From contig JAJUFC010000004.1 of NCBI GenBank assembly GCA_029263855.1, positions 62,001 through 126,000 on the forward strand: a stretch of 64,000 nt of DNA. The letters run 5' to 3'. Under the pieces are notes generated by a model, which was not told the DNA's origin, ran no database searches, and saw only the letters and a program-made list of their open reading frames with translations. The position numbers and the translations under genes are program-made. Shown here piece by piece: positions 43,590 through 51,544 of the stretch (position 1 is the stretch's first letter; each line of letters opens with the position of its first letter). Source of the stretch: Candidatus Thermochlorobacteriaceae bacterium (GTDB taxonomy: Bacteria > Bacteroidota > Chlorobiia > Chlorobiales > Thermochlorobacteraceae).

Positions 43590-43976
43590 ATGATCGAACC
43601 GAAAAATGTGCTGGGCGGCAAATTGGAATGTTGCTGCACCAACCCGATGACAGGCTTCTTCCGAGACGGCTTTTGCCGCACCGACGAACACGACCATGGG
43701 CGACATGTCGTTTGCGCGATTGTTACCGATGAGTTTCTCAAATTTTCACGTGCGATGGGAAACGACCTTATCACCCCGCGCCCTGAATACCGATTCCCCG
43801 GACTCAAAGAGGGCGACAAGTGGTGCTTGTGTGCCATTCGTTGGAAAGAAGCCTTCGATGCTGGCGTCGCGCCCAAAGTGCTGTTGAAATCAACGCACGA
43901 GGCGGCACTTCGCTATGTCTCGCTCAAAGCCTTGCAACTGTACGCGCTCGATGCAGAAGAAACAAAGAGCGAATAG
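43590..43976 (+). CDS. DUF2237-family protein
   Basis: 128 residues matching DUF2237 closely: NVLGGKLECCCTNPMTGFFRDGFC, DHGRHVVCA, GNDLITPRPEYRFPGLKEGDKWCLC and RWKEA. These small cytoplasmic proteins have conserved cysteine and histidine residues suited to metal binding, but I know of no established function. ATG 43590 gives the usual start; the in-frame extension to 43539 is unlikely. The gene runs to 3 bases from the convergent hisD stop. Confidence 0.88.
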   Translation: MIEPKNVLGGKLECCCTNPMTGFFRDGFCRTDEHDHGRHVVCAIVTDEFLKFSRAMGNDLITPRPEYRFPGLKEGDKWCLCAIRWKEAFDAGVAPKVLLKSTHEAALRYVSLKALQLYALDAEETKSE

Positions 43977-43978
43977 GC

Positions 43979-45274
43979 TTAAACGCCTTCGCGCGATTGT
44001 AGCCGCACGCGAATAGCTTCGGCATGGGCTTGCAAGTGTTCTGCGTCGGCAAAGTAGGCAATGTCGTTTCCTGCCTTCATCAATCGCGCTTTGGTGTATG
44101 AAATGATGGAAGTGCGTTTGAGAAAATCTCTTGTCGAGAGCGGCGAGAAAAATCGCGCTGTGCCGCTCGTAGGCAAGGTGTGATTCGGTCCAGCAAAGTA
44201 ATCGCCGACAGGTTCAGAAGAATAAGCACCCAAAAAAATCGCGCCTGCGTTGTTCAACTTCGGCAAGAGTTCAAATGGATTTTTCGTTTGGACTTCCAAA
44301 TGTTCAGGCGCGAGGCGATTGACAACCTCACATGCTTCATCTAAATTGCTAGTGAGAATAATTGCAGAGTGATTGGAAATTGCGGATTCAATGATGGCTC
44401 TGCGCGGCAAACGCGAAAGGTGTTGGCGCGCTTCGACTTGAACGCGCTCGGCTAAATCTTTTGAAGGCGTAATCAAAATGGCTGAAGCCACTTCATCGTG
44501 TTCGGCTTGTGAAAAGAGGTCAAGCGTAATGAAGGTAGGATTTGCTCCGTCGTCAGCAATCACGGCGATTTCGCTCGGTCCTGCAATGCTATCAATCGAG
44601 ACATCGCCAAACGCCAACCGCTTCGCCATTGCGACATATTGATTTCCCGGTCCTGTAATTTTATCGACCTTCGGGCAAGATTCCGTTCCAAAAGCAAAGG
44701 CGGCAATCGCCTGCGCGCCGCCAAGTTTGAAGATGTTTGTAATCCCGACGACTTGCGCTGCAAGCAATATGTTCGGGTGAATGTTTCCCTCTTTGTTGCA
44801 CGGCGAAGTCAGATACATTTCCGAAACGCCTGCCACTTTTGCAGGAATTGCGTTCATCAAAACTGAAGAGGGATAAACAGCTTTGCCGCCGGGCACATAG
44901 AAGAGTGCGCGCTCAATCGGCGTAACTTTCTGACCGATTAGCACGCCGTCACCATCTTCATAAAAAAAACTTTTATCCAACTCGTGTTGATGAAAGCGCG
45001 TGATATTTGAAGCCGCTTGTTCCAAAATGCGCATCAAATTTTTATCCGCGTTCTTGAAAGCGCCATTGAGTTCGTTTTGAGAAACGCGAAACGACGAAAG
45101 TCTTGCGCCATCGAACTGTTCGGTATATCGCCGCACGGCGTCGTCGCCGTTTGCTTTCACATCAGCGAAGATGGCTTTCACGGCGGATTCTACCGATGAA
45201 TCGAGCGTGTGGCGACGAAAGAGAAAAGATTTTAGAACTGCAGGGTCTTGCTTGTAGTCGATAACTTTGAACAC
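43979..45274 (-). CDS. hisD: Histidinol dehydrogenase
   Basis: Catalyses the last two steps of histidine synthesis, oxidising L-histidinol to histidine with two NAD, zinc-dependent. 431 residues is the family length. Marks are YVPGGKAVYPSSVLMNAIPAKVAGV, GGAQAIAAFAFGTESCPKVDKITGPGNQYVA, SEIAVIADDGANPTF, the zinc ligands in AEHDEVA and later GPNHTLPTSGTARFFSPLS. No other his gene is nearby. Confidence 0.97.
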   Translation of the reverse strand: MFKVIDYKQDPAVLKSFLFRRHTLDSSVESAVKAIFADVKANGDDAVRRYTEQFDGARLSSFRVSQNELNGAFKNADKNLMRILEQAASNITRFHQHELDKSFFYEDGDGVLIGQKVTPIERALFYVPGGKAVYPSSVLMNAIPAKVAGVSEMYLTSPCNKEGNIHPNILLAAQVVGITNIFKLGGAQAIAAFAFGTESCPKVDKITGPGNQYVAMAKRLAFGDVSIDSIAGPSEIAVIADDGANPTFITLDLFSQAEHDEVASAILITPSKDLAERVQVEARQHLSRLPRRAIIESAISNHSAIILTSNLDEACEVVNRLAPEHLEVQTKNPFELLPKLNNAGAIFLGAYSSEPVGDYFAGPNHTLPTSGTARFFSPLSTRDFLKRTSIISYTKARLMKAGNDIAYFADAEHLQAHAEAIRVRLQSREGV

Positions 45275-45390
45275 GGACAGAAGTTTGAACTAAATTTGAA
45301 ATGTGAAGAATGTAATGAAACAATCGAAAAAAACTCGCGTTTCCCGAATGTATCACGCAACGCCTTTTCAATAAAAATTCGTTTCACACC

Positions 45391-46077
45391 ATGAATGCAC
45401 AATTACTTTCCGGAAGACTGTGGGTTGGGATTCTTTTTATCTTCGCTGGAATTTTCGTCTTTTTAGACCAACTTCATGTCATTAACCTTTGGCAATTTTT
45501 TTCTACGTGGTGGCCGCTTCTGCTTGTCGGTGTTGGGCTAACGAAATTGATTGCGCGTAGCGGCTCTCCCATTGTCGCAATTCTTCTGCTCTCTCTTGGC
45601 GTGATTCTTCAACTGCAACGCTTGCAACTTCTCGATATTGACCTTGTTTCGCTGATTCTTCCGCTCGCGCTTATCTTCGGAGGTGCCGCTATTCTTCTGT
45701 CAAAAACGAAACAAATCGGGACGGCTTCAACAGATAAACTAAATCATTTTGCCGTTTTAGGCGGCTCGACGCAGCGCGTTTCATCAAGCAATTTTCAGGG
45801 AGGAAGTGTAACGGCGGTCATGGGCGGCGTTGAACTGGATTTGCGCGACGCGATGTTGCTTTCCACCGCGACGCTTGAAGTAACGGCGGTCATGGGCGGC
45901 GTTGAAGTGCGCGTGCCCGCAAATTGGCAAGTTGAAGTTTCAGGCTCGCCCATTTTAGGCGGCATTGAGAACAGATTAGCCGAAAACAAATTGGCGACTG
46001 CTTCCCCTGCGCCCGATGCGCCTACGCTCTTCATCAACGCAACTGCCGTGTTTGGCGGAATTGAAATTCACTCTTAA
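45391..46077 (+). CDS. LiaF-like membrane protein with C-terminal repeat domain
   Basis: 228 residues. The first 105 hold four membrane helices of the LiaI-LiaF/DUF5668-type domain (LWVGILFIFAGIFVFLDQLHV, WWPLLLVGVGLTKLI). The C-terminal half is a LiaF-like domain of repeated glycine-rich strands, (A/P)V(M/L)GG.E, seen at FAVLGGST, AVMGGVEL, AVMGGVEV, ILGGIENR and AVFGGIEI. LiaF in firmicutes modulates the LiaRS cell-wall stress system; here no partner is adjacent. Two of the repeats are identical over 27 bases (45808-45834, 45880-45906). Confidence 0.85.
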   Translation: MNAQLLSGRLWVGILFIFAGIFVFLDQLHVINLWQFFSTWWPLLLVGVGLTKLIARSGSPIVAILLLSLGVILQLQRLQLLDIDLVSLILPLALIFGGAAILLSKTKQIGTASTDKLNHFAVLGGSTQRVSSSNFQGGSVTAVMGGVELDLRDAMLLSTATLEVTAVMGGVEVRVPANWQVEVSGSPILGGIENRLAENKLATASPAPDAPTLFINATAVFGGIEIHS

Positions 46078-46126
46078 TCTTGTGAGTTTAATTGTTTGAA
46101 TTATCAACGCTCAACGCACCTTCATC

Positions 46127-48193
46127 GTGAAACACACGCTTACTGCATTCCTTTGGCTCCTTTCTTCGGCAATATTTGCTCAACCAACTTTAACAGAAGT
46201 TTTCGAGACAGAATTTCTAGAGATAAAACGTCTCGCCGATGAGCGCAACACACCCGCACTTGTGCAAGCCTTTGGAAAAAGCGACGCGCTTGACGAAACC
46301 ATTTTGCTTTCGCTCGGTAGCGTTCAAGACGACAATGCGGCTGAAGCGATTGCAGAAAAGCTTGGCGCGGCATCGGAGAAAGTGCGCCTCGCGACATGCT
46401 TTGCGTTAGGACAAACTTTGCGCGATTCGCCGAAAGCCACACGCTTTGAACCGACGGTAATTGAACGCATCATGAAGGAAAAGAATCTGCGCGTAAAGTC
46501 GGCGTTGATTGTGTCGTTGGGCGTATTTGGAACACGCACCGCCCTTGACGAAGTCGCGCGATTTTCTTTCAAAGAACCAAAACTGCAAGAAGCGCAAGCC
46601 GAAGCGATTGCCCGCTTTGCGATTCGCCAAATGTTTTCCGCTGACGCGGTGCAAACGCTTGCGAAGATATACAAGCCCAAAACGCAAGGATTGAATTGGT
46701 GCATTTATGCCCTGTCTCGTGTGCCTGATGGCGCGTTGCTTTCAGGGCAAATGCCGTTGCTCTGTCGCGCGACAGAATCTCGGAATGCAGATGAGCGAAT
46801 GTTTGCCGTGTTGGCGTTGAGCCGCGTGCGCGCTCCTGAAAGTTTTGACGCGATTGCGGCGCGTTTGCACGATGAAGATTGGCGCGTCAGTGTGAATGCG
46901 ATTCGCGCCTTGCAAGGCTTCGCAACGATTGACGCACCGACACAAGAAAAAATCATCACAGAATTGCTCTCGCTTCTTTCCTCGCCGAACTATCACATCG
47001 CACGCACATCTTTGGAAACGCTTGCGCGCATTAAATACTTTAACCCCGCCGATGCCGAGCGACGCATTGCCCCGACGATTGGAAACCAACTACGCGCACC
47101 CTCGCCCGACCTTTCGGCAACCGCCATGCGCGCCCTCGCTCAAGCCTTTCCAACAACCGCCCTCTCTTACCTCTACGACCTCAAAGCACATGGCGATACC
47201 TCGCTTGCTCTGTTAGAAGCCATCGGACTCATTGCCGAGCGCGAGCGATTGATTCGTGAAGACTTGTTAGCACTCTTGTTGGAAATACTTTCACAGAGCA
47301 ATTCCAAACGCGCAACCGTCGCCACAGAATCGCTGGTTAGACTTTGGAATCTTTCCCCAAGCGATGAACGCTTTGAAAAGTCGCTTCTTTCTGCCCTGAA
47401 ATTTCATAGCGGTTTAGGAAACAGTTCCGCCGTGCAGGTGCTTGCGTCAGCACTTTCCGATTCGCTCTTTTTCAAACAACAATACTTACAAGCATTTTTG
47501 GACGCGCTCGCTTGCTTCAAGTCGTCGGACAACGCGGAAACCGTCATCGCCTTGCTTGACGCGCTCAAAGCAAGTAAAGAGCCATCGCTTGCGTACAAAG
47601 TTGAACCCTATTTGAGCGACGAAAACAACGCTGTGCGGATAACTGCGGCAAAAGTCATAGAGAAACTGACAGGCACTCGACCGCAAGTTTCACAAAGCGA
47701 TGCGCCCAAGTCGCCCTACGACGCGAATGTTTTTTCTCGCTTTACGAAAAATCCGATTGCGGTTTTAACGACACAATATGGTGAGGTTGAACTTGAACTT
47801 TTTTTGAACGAAACGCCTTTCACCGTGCTGAATTTTGTTGCGCTTGCGGAGCGCAAGTTTTTTGATGGACTCACGTTTCATCGCGTTGTTTCAAATTTTG
47901 TGGTGCAAGGCGGCGACCCCAAAGGCGACGGCACAGGCGGCGCGGAGCAAACGATTCGCTCGGAATTTTCGCCTCGAAGTTTTGAGCGCGGAACGCTTGG
48001 CATGGCATCAGCGGGGAAGGATACGGAAAGTTCGCAGTGGTTTGTGATGCACGCCCATCAGCCGCATTTAGATGGGCGATATACGCTGTTCGGCAAGGCG
48101 TTGCGCGGAATGGCGGCGGTAGACCGACTTGAACAAGGTGATGTGATTAGTGCCGTCCGCATTAAAGGGACTAAAGGGATTAAAGGGAAATAA
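46127..48193 (+). CDS. HEAT-repeat / cyclophilin fusion protein
   Basis: 688 residues. A signal peptide (MKHTLTAFLWLLSSAIFA) is followed by an alpha-helical HEAT-repeat superhelix from about 25 to 515. A cyclophilin-type peptidyl-prolyl isomerase domain (about 540-680) closes the protein: PIAVLTTQYGEVELELF, TFHRVVSNFVVQGGDP, GTLGMASAGKDTESSQWFVM and HLDGRYTLFGK. It would assist folding in the periplasm, with the HEAT part presumably choosing clients. The start is GTG 46127. The last residues, IKGTKGIKGK, come from a short tandem repeat in the DNA. The combination is unusual for cyclophilins, though related fusions appear in Bacteroidota and Chlorobiota. Confidence 0.9.
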   Translation: MKHTLTAFLWLLSSAIFAQPTLTEVFETEFLEIKRLADERNTPALVQAFGKSDALDETILLSLGSVQDDNAAEAIAEKLGAASEKVRLATCFALGQTLRDSPKATRFEPTVIERIMKEKNLRVKSALIVSLGVFGTRTALDEVARFSFKEPKLQEAQAEAIARFAIRQMFSADAVQTLAKIYKPKTQGLNWCIYALSRVPDGALLSGQMPLLCRATESRNADERMFAVLALSRVRAPESFDAIAARLHDEDWRVSVNAIRALQGFATIDAPTQEKIITELLSLLSSPNYHIARTSLETLARIKYFNPADAERRIAPTIGNQLRAPSPDLSATAMRALAQAFPTTALSYLYDLKAHGDTSLALLEAIGLIAERERLIREDLLALLLEILSQSNSKRATVATESLVRLWNLSPSDERFEKSLLSALKFHSGLGNSSAVQVLASALSDSLFFKQQYLQAFLDALACFKSSDNAETVIALLDALKASKEPSLAYKVEPYLSDENNAVRITAAKVIEKLTGTRPQVSQSDAPKSPYDANVFSRFTKNPIAVLTTQYGEVELELFLNETPFTVLNFVALAERKFFDGLTFHRVVSNFVVQGGDPKGDGTGGAEQTIRSEFSPRSFERGTLGMASAGKDTESSQWFVMHAHQPHLDGRYTLFGKALRGMAAVDRLEQGDVISAVRIKGTKGIKGK

Positions 48194-48221
48194 AAAAGGC
48201 GAACCAACTAAAATTCGCCTT
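48190..48221 (-). terminator. Bidirectional-looking terminator
   Basis: AAGGCGAA (48196-48203) pairs with TTCGCCTT (48214-48221), 10-base loop. On the minus strand six T follow, so it serves the WD40 gene at 48281; on the plus strand it lies just after the cyclophilin stop. Confidence 0.75.
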
Positions 48222-48280
48222 GAACATTTTTCCGTGAAAATTCTTTTGAACAGATTGAGTTAACCCGTCGTCGGAATCAA

Positions 48281-49342
48281 TTAGTCTTTTCTGAAAAAAC
48301 TGCCGCGACGCTCTTCGGCACGTCGATCGACAATCTCTCCGGCGGGCTCGGCTTTACGGCGGTCTTGACTCATCCGACGGTCTTTGACGATACCTTTGAG
48401 GATGTTTCCTGCTTTATCCGTAACGATGATGGGCTGCCCCCACAGTTCAATCGCACGATTTTTACGCGAAACTGCAAGCAAGTTAGCACTTGGGCTGAAA
48501 GCGATTCCGTAAAATTCGCCCGCAACGCTATCCATCAATTTGCCCGTCAGTGCGTCCCAAAGTTTTACGGTGCCTTCGTTTTCAACGCGGCTGTAACTGG
48601 CGGAAACGACGGCGTTTCCATTCGGCATCCATTCTAAAAATTCCACGCCGTTTTTGTGTCCATCAAGCGTGGTGATGCAGGTTCCCGTCGCCACGTCCCA
48701 AATTTTAATCGTCTTGTCCCAACTTGTAGACGCGATTTTCGTGCCATCAGGGCTGAATTTAACGACGGTTACATTGTGTCCGTGCCCTGAGAGTTGTTTG
48801 ATTTTCGTTTGCGTGGCGACATTGAAAAGATAAATGAGTTTATCTTGGCAAGCCGTTGCGACCATTTTCCCGTCAGGGCTAAAATTTGCCCAATTTACGC
48901 CATCGCTGTGTCCGGGAAATGCACCGACGCGTTTTCCGTCAGTTACACTCCAAAGTTTGACCGTCTTATCACTGCTTGCTGAAACAATCGTTTTACCGTC
49001 GGGGCTAAACTCAGCGTGATTAACGGCTTGCTTGTGGGCTTTAATCGCGAAAAGCATTTTGCCGTTTTTCACGTCCCAAATGCGCACCATTTTGTCGCTA
49101 CTCGCCGATACAAGCAACGACTTATCGGGGCTGAATGCCACCGAATACACATATGTTCGCGCCGAGCCGCCCATCAGCATTTGAATTTCTTCGCCATTGT
49201 GCGGATTGTGCACTAAAATTTTCCAACTGGCAGACGCGAACCGCTCGCCATCGGCACTAAACACCATTGAATTGATGCGCAGAGAGTGTCCAATCAATGT
49301 TCGCAAACGACTTACCGAACCTTCTGAATATGATTGTTGCAT
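48281..49342 (-). CDS. Seven-bladed WD40-repeat protein with basic tail
   Basis: 353 residues forming WD40 repeats, for example DKMVRIWDVKNGKML, DKTVKLWSVTDGKRV and DKTIKIWDVATGTCI, each with a GH.. opening such as LSGHGHNVTVV. It is a cytoplasmic scaffold. After the propeller (ends about 310) comes a highly charged tail with four DRR/ERR blocks (KDRRMSQDRRK, VDRRAEERR). It is not cotranscribed with any same-strand gene. Its likely promoter, at 49523-49552, carries the same palindrome as the lectin promoter at 1758. Confidence 0.88.
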   Translation of the reverse strand: MQQSYSEGSVSRLRTLIGHSLRINSMVFSADGERFASASWKILVHNPHNGEEIQMLMGGSARTYVYSVAFSPDKSLLVSASSDKMVRIWDVKNGKMLFAIKAHKQAVNHAEFSPDGKTIVSASSDKTVKLWSVTDGKRVGAFPGHSDGVNWANFSPDGKMVATACQDKLIYLFNVATQTKIKQLSGHGHNVTVVKFSPDGTKIASTSWDKTIKIWDVATGTCITTLDGHKNGVEFLEWMPNGNAVVSASYSRVENEGTVKLWDALTGKLMDSVAGEFYGIAFSPSANLLAVSRKNRAIELWGQPIIVTDKAGNILKGIVKDRRMSQDRRKAEPAGEIVDRRAEERRGSFFRKD

Positions 49343-49486
49343 GTGTCAAGCGAATTAGGGATGTTTCGTAATACGATGAATCTGAATAAGTTAGAACATT
49401 TGCGGCGACTTACCAACATACTTCGTTCAAACCGCGTTTTTGCCTTGCTTCCTACGCATTTCTTCCAACTCTCGTCATTGGTCAAA

Positions 49487-49506
49487 ACCGTTGGGGACCG
49501 TTGGGG
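49487..49506. repeat. 10-bp tandem duplication between genes
   Basis: ACCGTTGGGG is repeated exactly at 49487-49496 and 49497-49506, within the 325-base gap between the WD40 and gpsA genes. The gap otherwise holds the palindrome and predicted promoter and no convincing gene. Confidence 0.8.
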
Positions 49507-49522
49507 CAAATGTTTGACAACG

Positions 49523-49570
49523 CAAATTATCTAAACTCGCCTTCGCCCTCAATACGACATTCGTCGTATT
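49523..49570 (-). promoter_or_regulatory. Palindrome and predicted promoter upstream of WD40 gene
   Basis: AATACGACATTCGTCGTATT (49551-49570) is the third copy of the 20-bp palindrome, with one arm base changed. On the minus strand it is followed by TTG (49552-49550), then 20 bases and TAATTTG (49529-49523), one base short of TAnnTTTG. The geometry repeats that of the lectin promoter at 1758-1807. The WD40 start is about 170 bases downstream. Confidence 0.5.
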
Positions 49571-49667
49571 TTGCGTTCGTTTTGACGGATAATGACGACG
49601 CGGAGCATTTCTCGATTCGCAATCGCGGGTTCGTGATGAAGGTAACCTATTGGTTCAACACTTAGGC

Positions 49668-50669
49668 TTATCGATTCTCGTATTTCGGGATTCGCGTCAT
49701 CAAGTCCATCACCGCTTCTTTTGGGGATTTTTGATTGAAGAGCACGTCGTAAATGCCTTGTGTGATGGGCATTTCAACATGGAGTTTGCGCGCGAGTTCG
49801 ACGACGGCTTTGGTGGTATAAACGCCTTCGGTAACCATTTTGACCTCTTGAAGCACGTCGTCCAAAGTTCTGCCTTTGCCGATTTGCTCGCCGACGTAGC
49901 GATTACGGCTGTGCCTACTGCTGCAAGTAACCACCAAATCGCCAATGCCTGCAAGCCCTGCAAAGGTCATAGGGTTTGCGCCGAGTTTGATTCCAAGTCG
50001 CGAAAGTTCAGCGAGCCCTCTCGTGATAAGTGCGGCTTTGGCATTATCGCCATAGCCGATGCCGTCGACAGCACCAGCGGCAAGTGCCATAATGTTTTTC
50101 ACCGAGCCTGCTACTTCCACGCCGATTAAATCCGTATTCACATACACGCGAAACATCGGCGTAAAAAACGCTTCTTGGATTTTTCCCGCCGTTTGTTCAT
50201 CAAGGCTTGCGGCAACCACAGCAGTCGGGTGTTTCTCAATAACCTCTTCGGCGTGGCTCGGTCCGTAAAGTGCGGCAATTTGATGGTCGCCTAATTGAGG
50301 AAGTGCATCTTTGGTTACTTCCGACATGCGGTAGCCAGTTGAAATCTCAATGCCTTTGGAAACATTAACAATGATAGCATCGGAGAGATTAAGCGGCGTA
50401 ATTTTCTGCAAAGTTTCGCGCACTTTTTGCGCAGGCGTCGCAACCACGATGAGTTCTTTTCCTTTCGCGGCTTCGAGAATATCAGAGCAGACCGAAAGCA
50501 ATTCAGGAAAAGGCGCATGTGGCAAATACTCTTTGTTTTCGCGCTCGGTTGCAAGACGCGCCGCTTTTTCAGGGTTGTGCGACCATAGTACGACGCGATG
50601 TCCTTTTTCCGCCAAAAGAATTGCTAAGGTTGTGCCCCAACTTCCCGCGCCTAAAACCGTGATGTTCAT
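49668..50669 (-). CDS. gpsA: NAD(P)-dependent glycerol-3-phosphate dehydrogenase
   Basis: Reduces dihydroxyacetone phosphate to sn-glycerol-3-phosphate, the backbone for phospholipids. 333 residues. The Rossmann motif is [14 protein letters not shown]; others are [58 protein letters not shown] and SRNRYVG. The ATG overlaps the plsY stop by 4 bases (ATGA), so the enzyme making glycerol-3-phosphate is coupled to the one using it. Confidence 0.97.
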   Translation of the reverse strand: MNITVLGAGSWGTTLAILLAEKGHRVVLWSHNPEKAARLATERENKEYLPHAPFPELLSVCSDILEAAKGKELIVVATPAQKVRETLQKITPLNLSDAIIVNVSKGIEISTGYRMSEVTKDALPQLGDHQIAALYGPSHAEEVIEKHPTAVVAASLDEQTAGKIQEAFFTPMFRVYVNTDLIGVEVAGSVKNIMALAAGAVDGIGYGDNAKAALITRGLAELSRLGIKLGANPMTFAGLAGIGDLVVTCSSRHSRNRYVGEQIGKGRTLDDVLQEVKMVTEGVYTTKAVVELARKLHVEMPITQGIYDVLFNQKSPKEAVMDLMTRIPKYENR

Positions 50670-51385
50670 TGAGAAACGCTCGTTGATTTTTTTGAAAAGA
50701 GCCGATTTTCAGTTCCGTTGCGAAGCCGCTCAATGTTGGTGCGATGGGTGTAAATAATCACAAGGGCAATTAACGCACTGGTTATGATGGTGATGGTGTC
50801 GAGACTATCGTGAAGGAAGAACGCTGTGCCGAAGAGATGCATGGGATATTGCGCGTCAATTTCTCCGCCGAAAACGAAACGGCGAATCGCCATAACGGTT
50901 GGAATGCTGACCGCGCCCGTCATTGATGAAACGGACACGTAGCGCGTTAAGAGAAGCGTGATAAAAAACACGGCGACCACAAACGCCATCGTAATCGGCG
51001 CAATGCCAATGAGCACGCCCGCGCCTGTGCTCACCCCTTTTCCGCCTTTGAAGTTGGCAAATACGGTGTAGATGTGTCCCAACATAGCGGCAACACCCGC
51101 AAGCAGTTGAAAGACAATGAACGGCATGCTCGGCAGGGCATCAATCGGATTGTCTGTAAAATATCCAACAATTAAAGTAACAGACAGAAAACCTTTGAGC
51201 ATATCGAAAAGCGTAACGAACAAGCCTGCCTGCCAACCTAAAACGCGAAACACGTTCGTTCCACCCGCATTGCCACTGCCATGCTGACGAATGTCAATGC
51301 CCTTAACGGCTTTGCTGACGATAATGCTGGTTGGAATCGCGCCAATAAGGTAGGAGCAAAGCGCAATGAGCGCAAGTGTAATCAT
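50666..51385 (-). CDS. plsY: Acyl-phosphate:glycerol-3-phosphate acyltransferase PlsY
   Basis: Membrane enzyme adding the first acyl chain from acyl-phosphate to glycerol-3-phosphate, 239 residues with about six helices. Motifs are [64 protein letters not shown] and a third, [14 protein letters not shown]. It is the first gene of the plsY-gpsA pair. Confidence 0.96.
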   Translation of the reverse strand: MITLALIALCSYLIGAIPTSIIVSKAVKGIDIRQHGSGNAGGTNVFRVLGWQAGLFVTLFDMLKGFLSVTLIVGYFTDNPIDALPSMPFIVFQLLAGVAAMLGHIYTVFANFKGGKGVSTGAGVLIGIAPITMAFVVAVFFITLLLTRYVSVSSMTGAVSIPTVMAIRRFVFGGEIDAQYPMHLFGTAFFLHDSLDTITIITSALIALVIIYTHRTNIERLRNGTENRLFSKKSTSVSQ

Positions 51386-51478
51386 AGTTAAGTTGAGTAG
51401 AGCGTTTCTTGCCGCACGAGTGATGACGATTCGGCAGTTTGCGCGAATTTATTAAAATCCTTTGGCAAGGCAAGTAAG

Positions 51479-51512
51479 TTTGCCAAATTACAAAGAGATG
51501 TTATTTTCTTTG
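51479..51512 (+). promoter_or_regulatory. Predicted promoter of the adaptor-like gene
   Basis: TTTG at 51479-51482 and TTTCTTTG at 51505-51512 (one mismatch to TAnnTTTG), 22 bases apart, 32 bases before ATG 51545. Confidence 0.35.
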
Positions 51513-51544
51513 CAAACCAGCAACTAAGTAATCCGAGTATTGCA

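Noticed and set aside
49343-49522. Small protein in the gap upstream of the WD40 gene
   Set aside because: Frames on both strands have poor composition and no ribosome site; the stretch is best seen as a leader.
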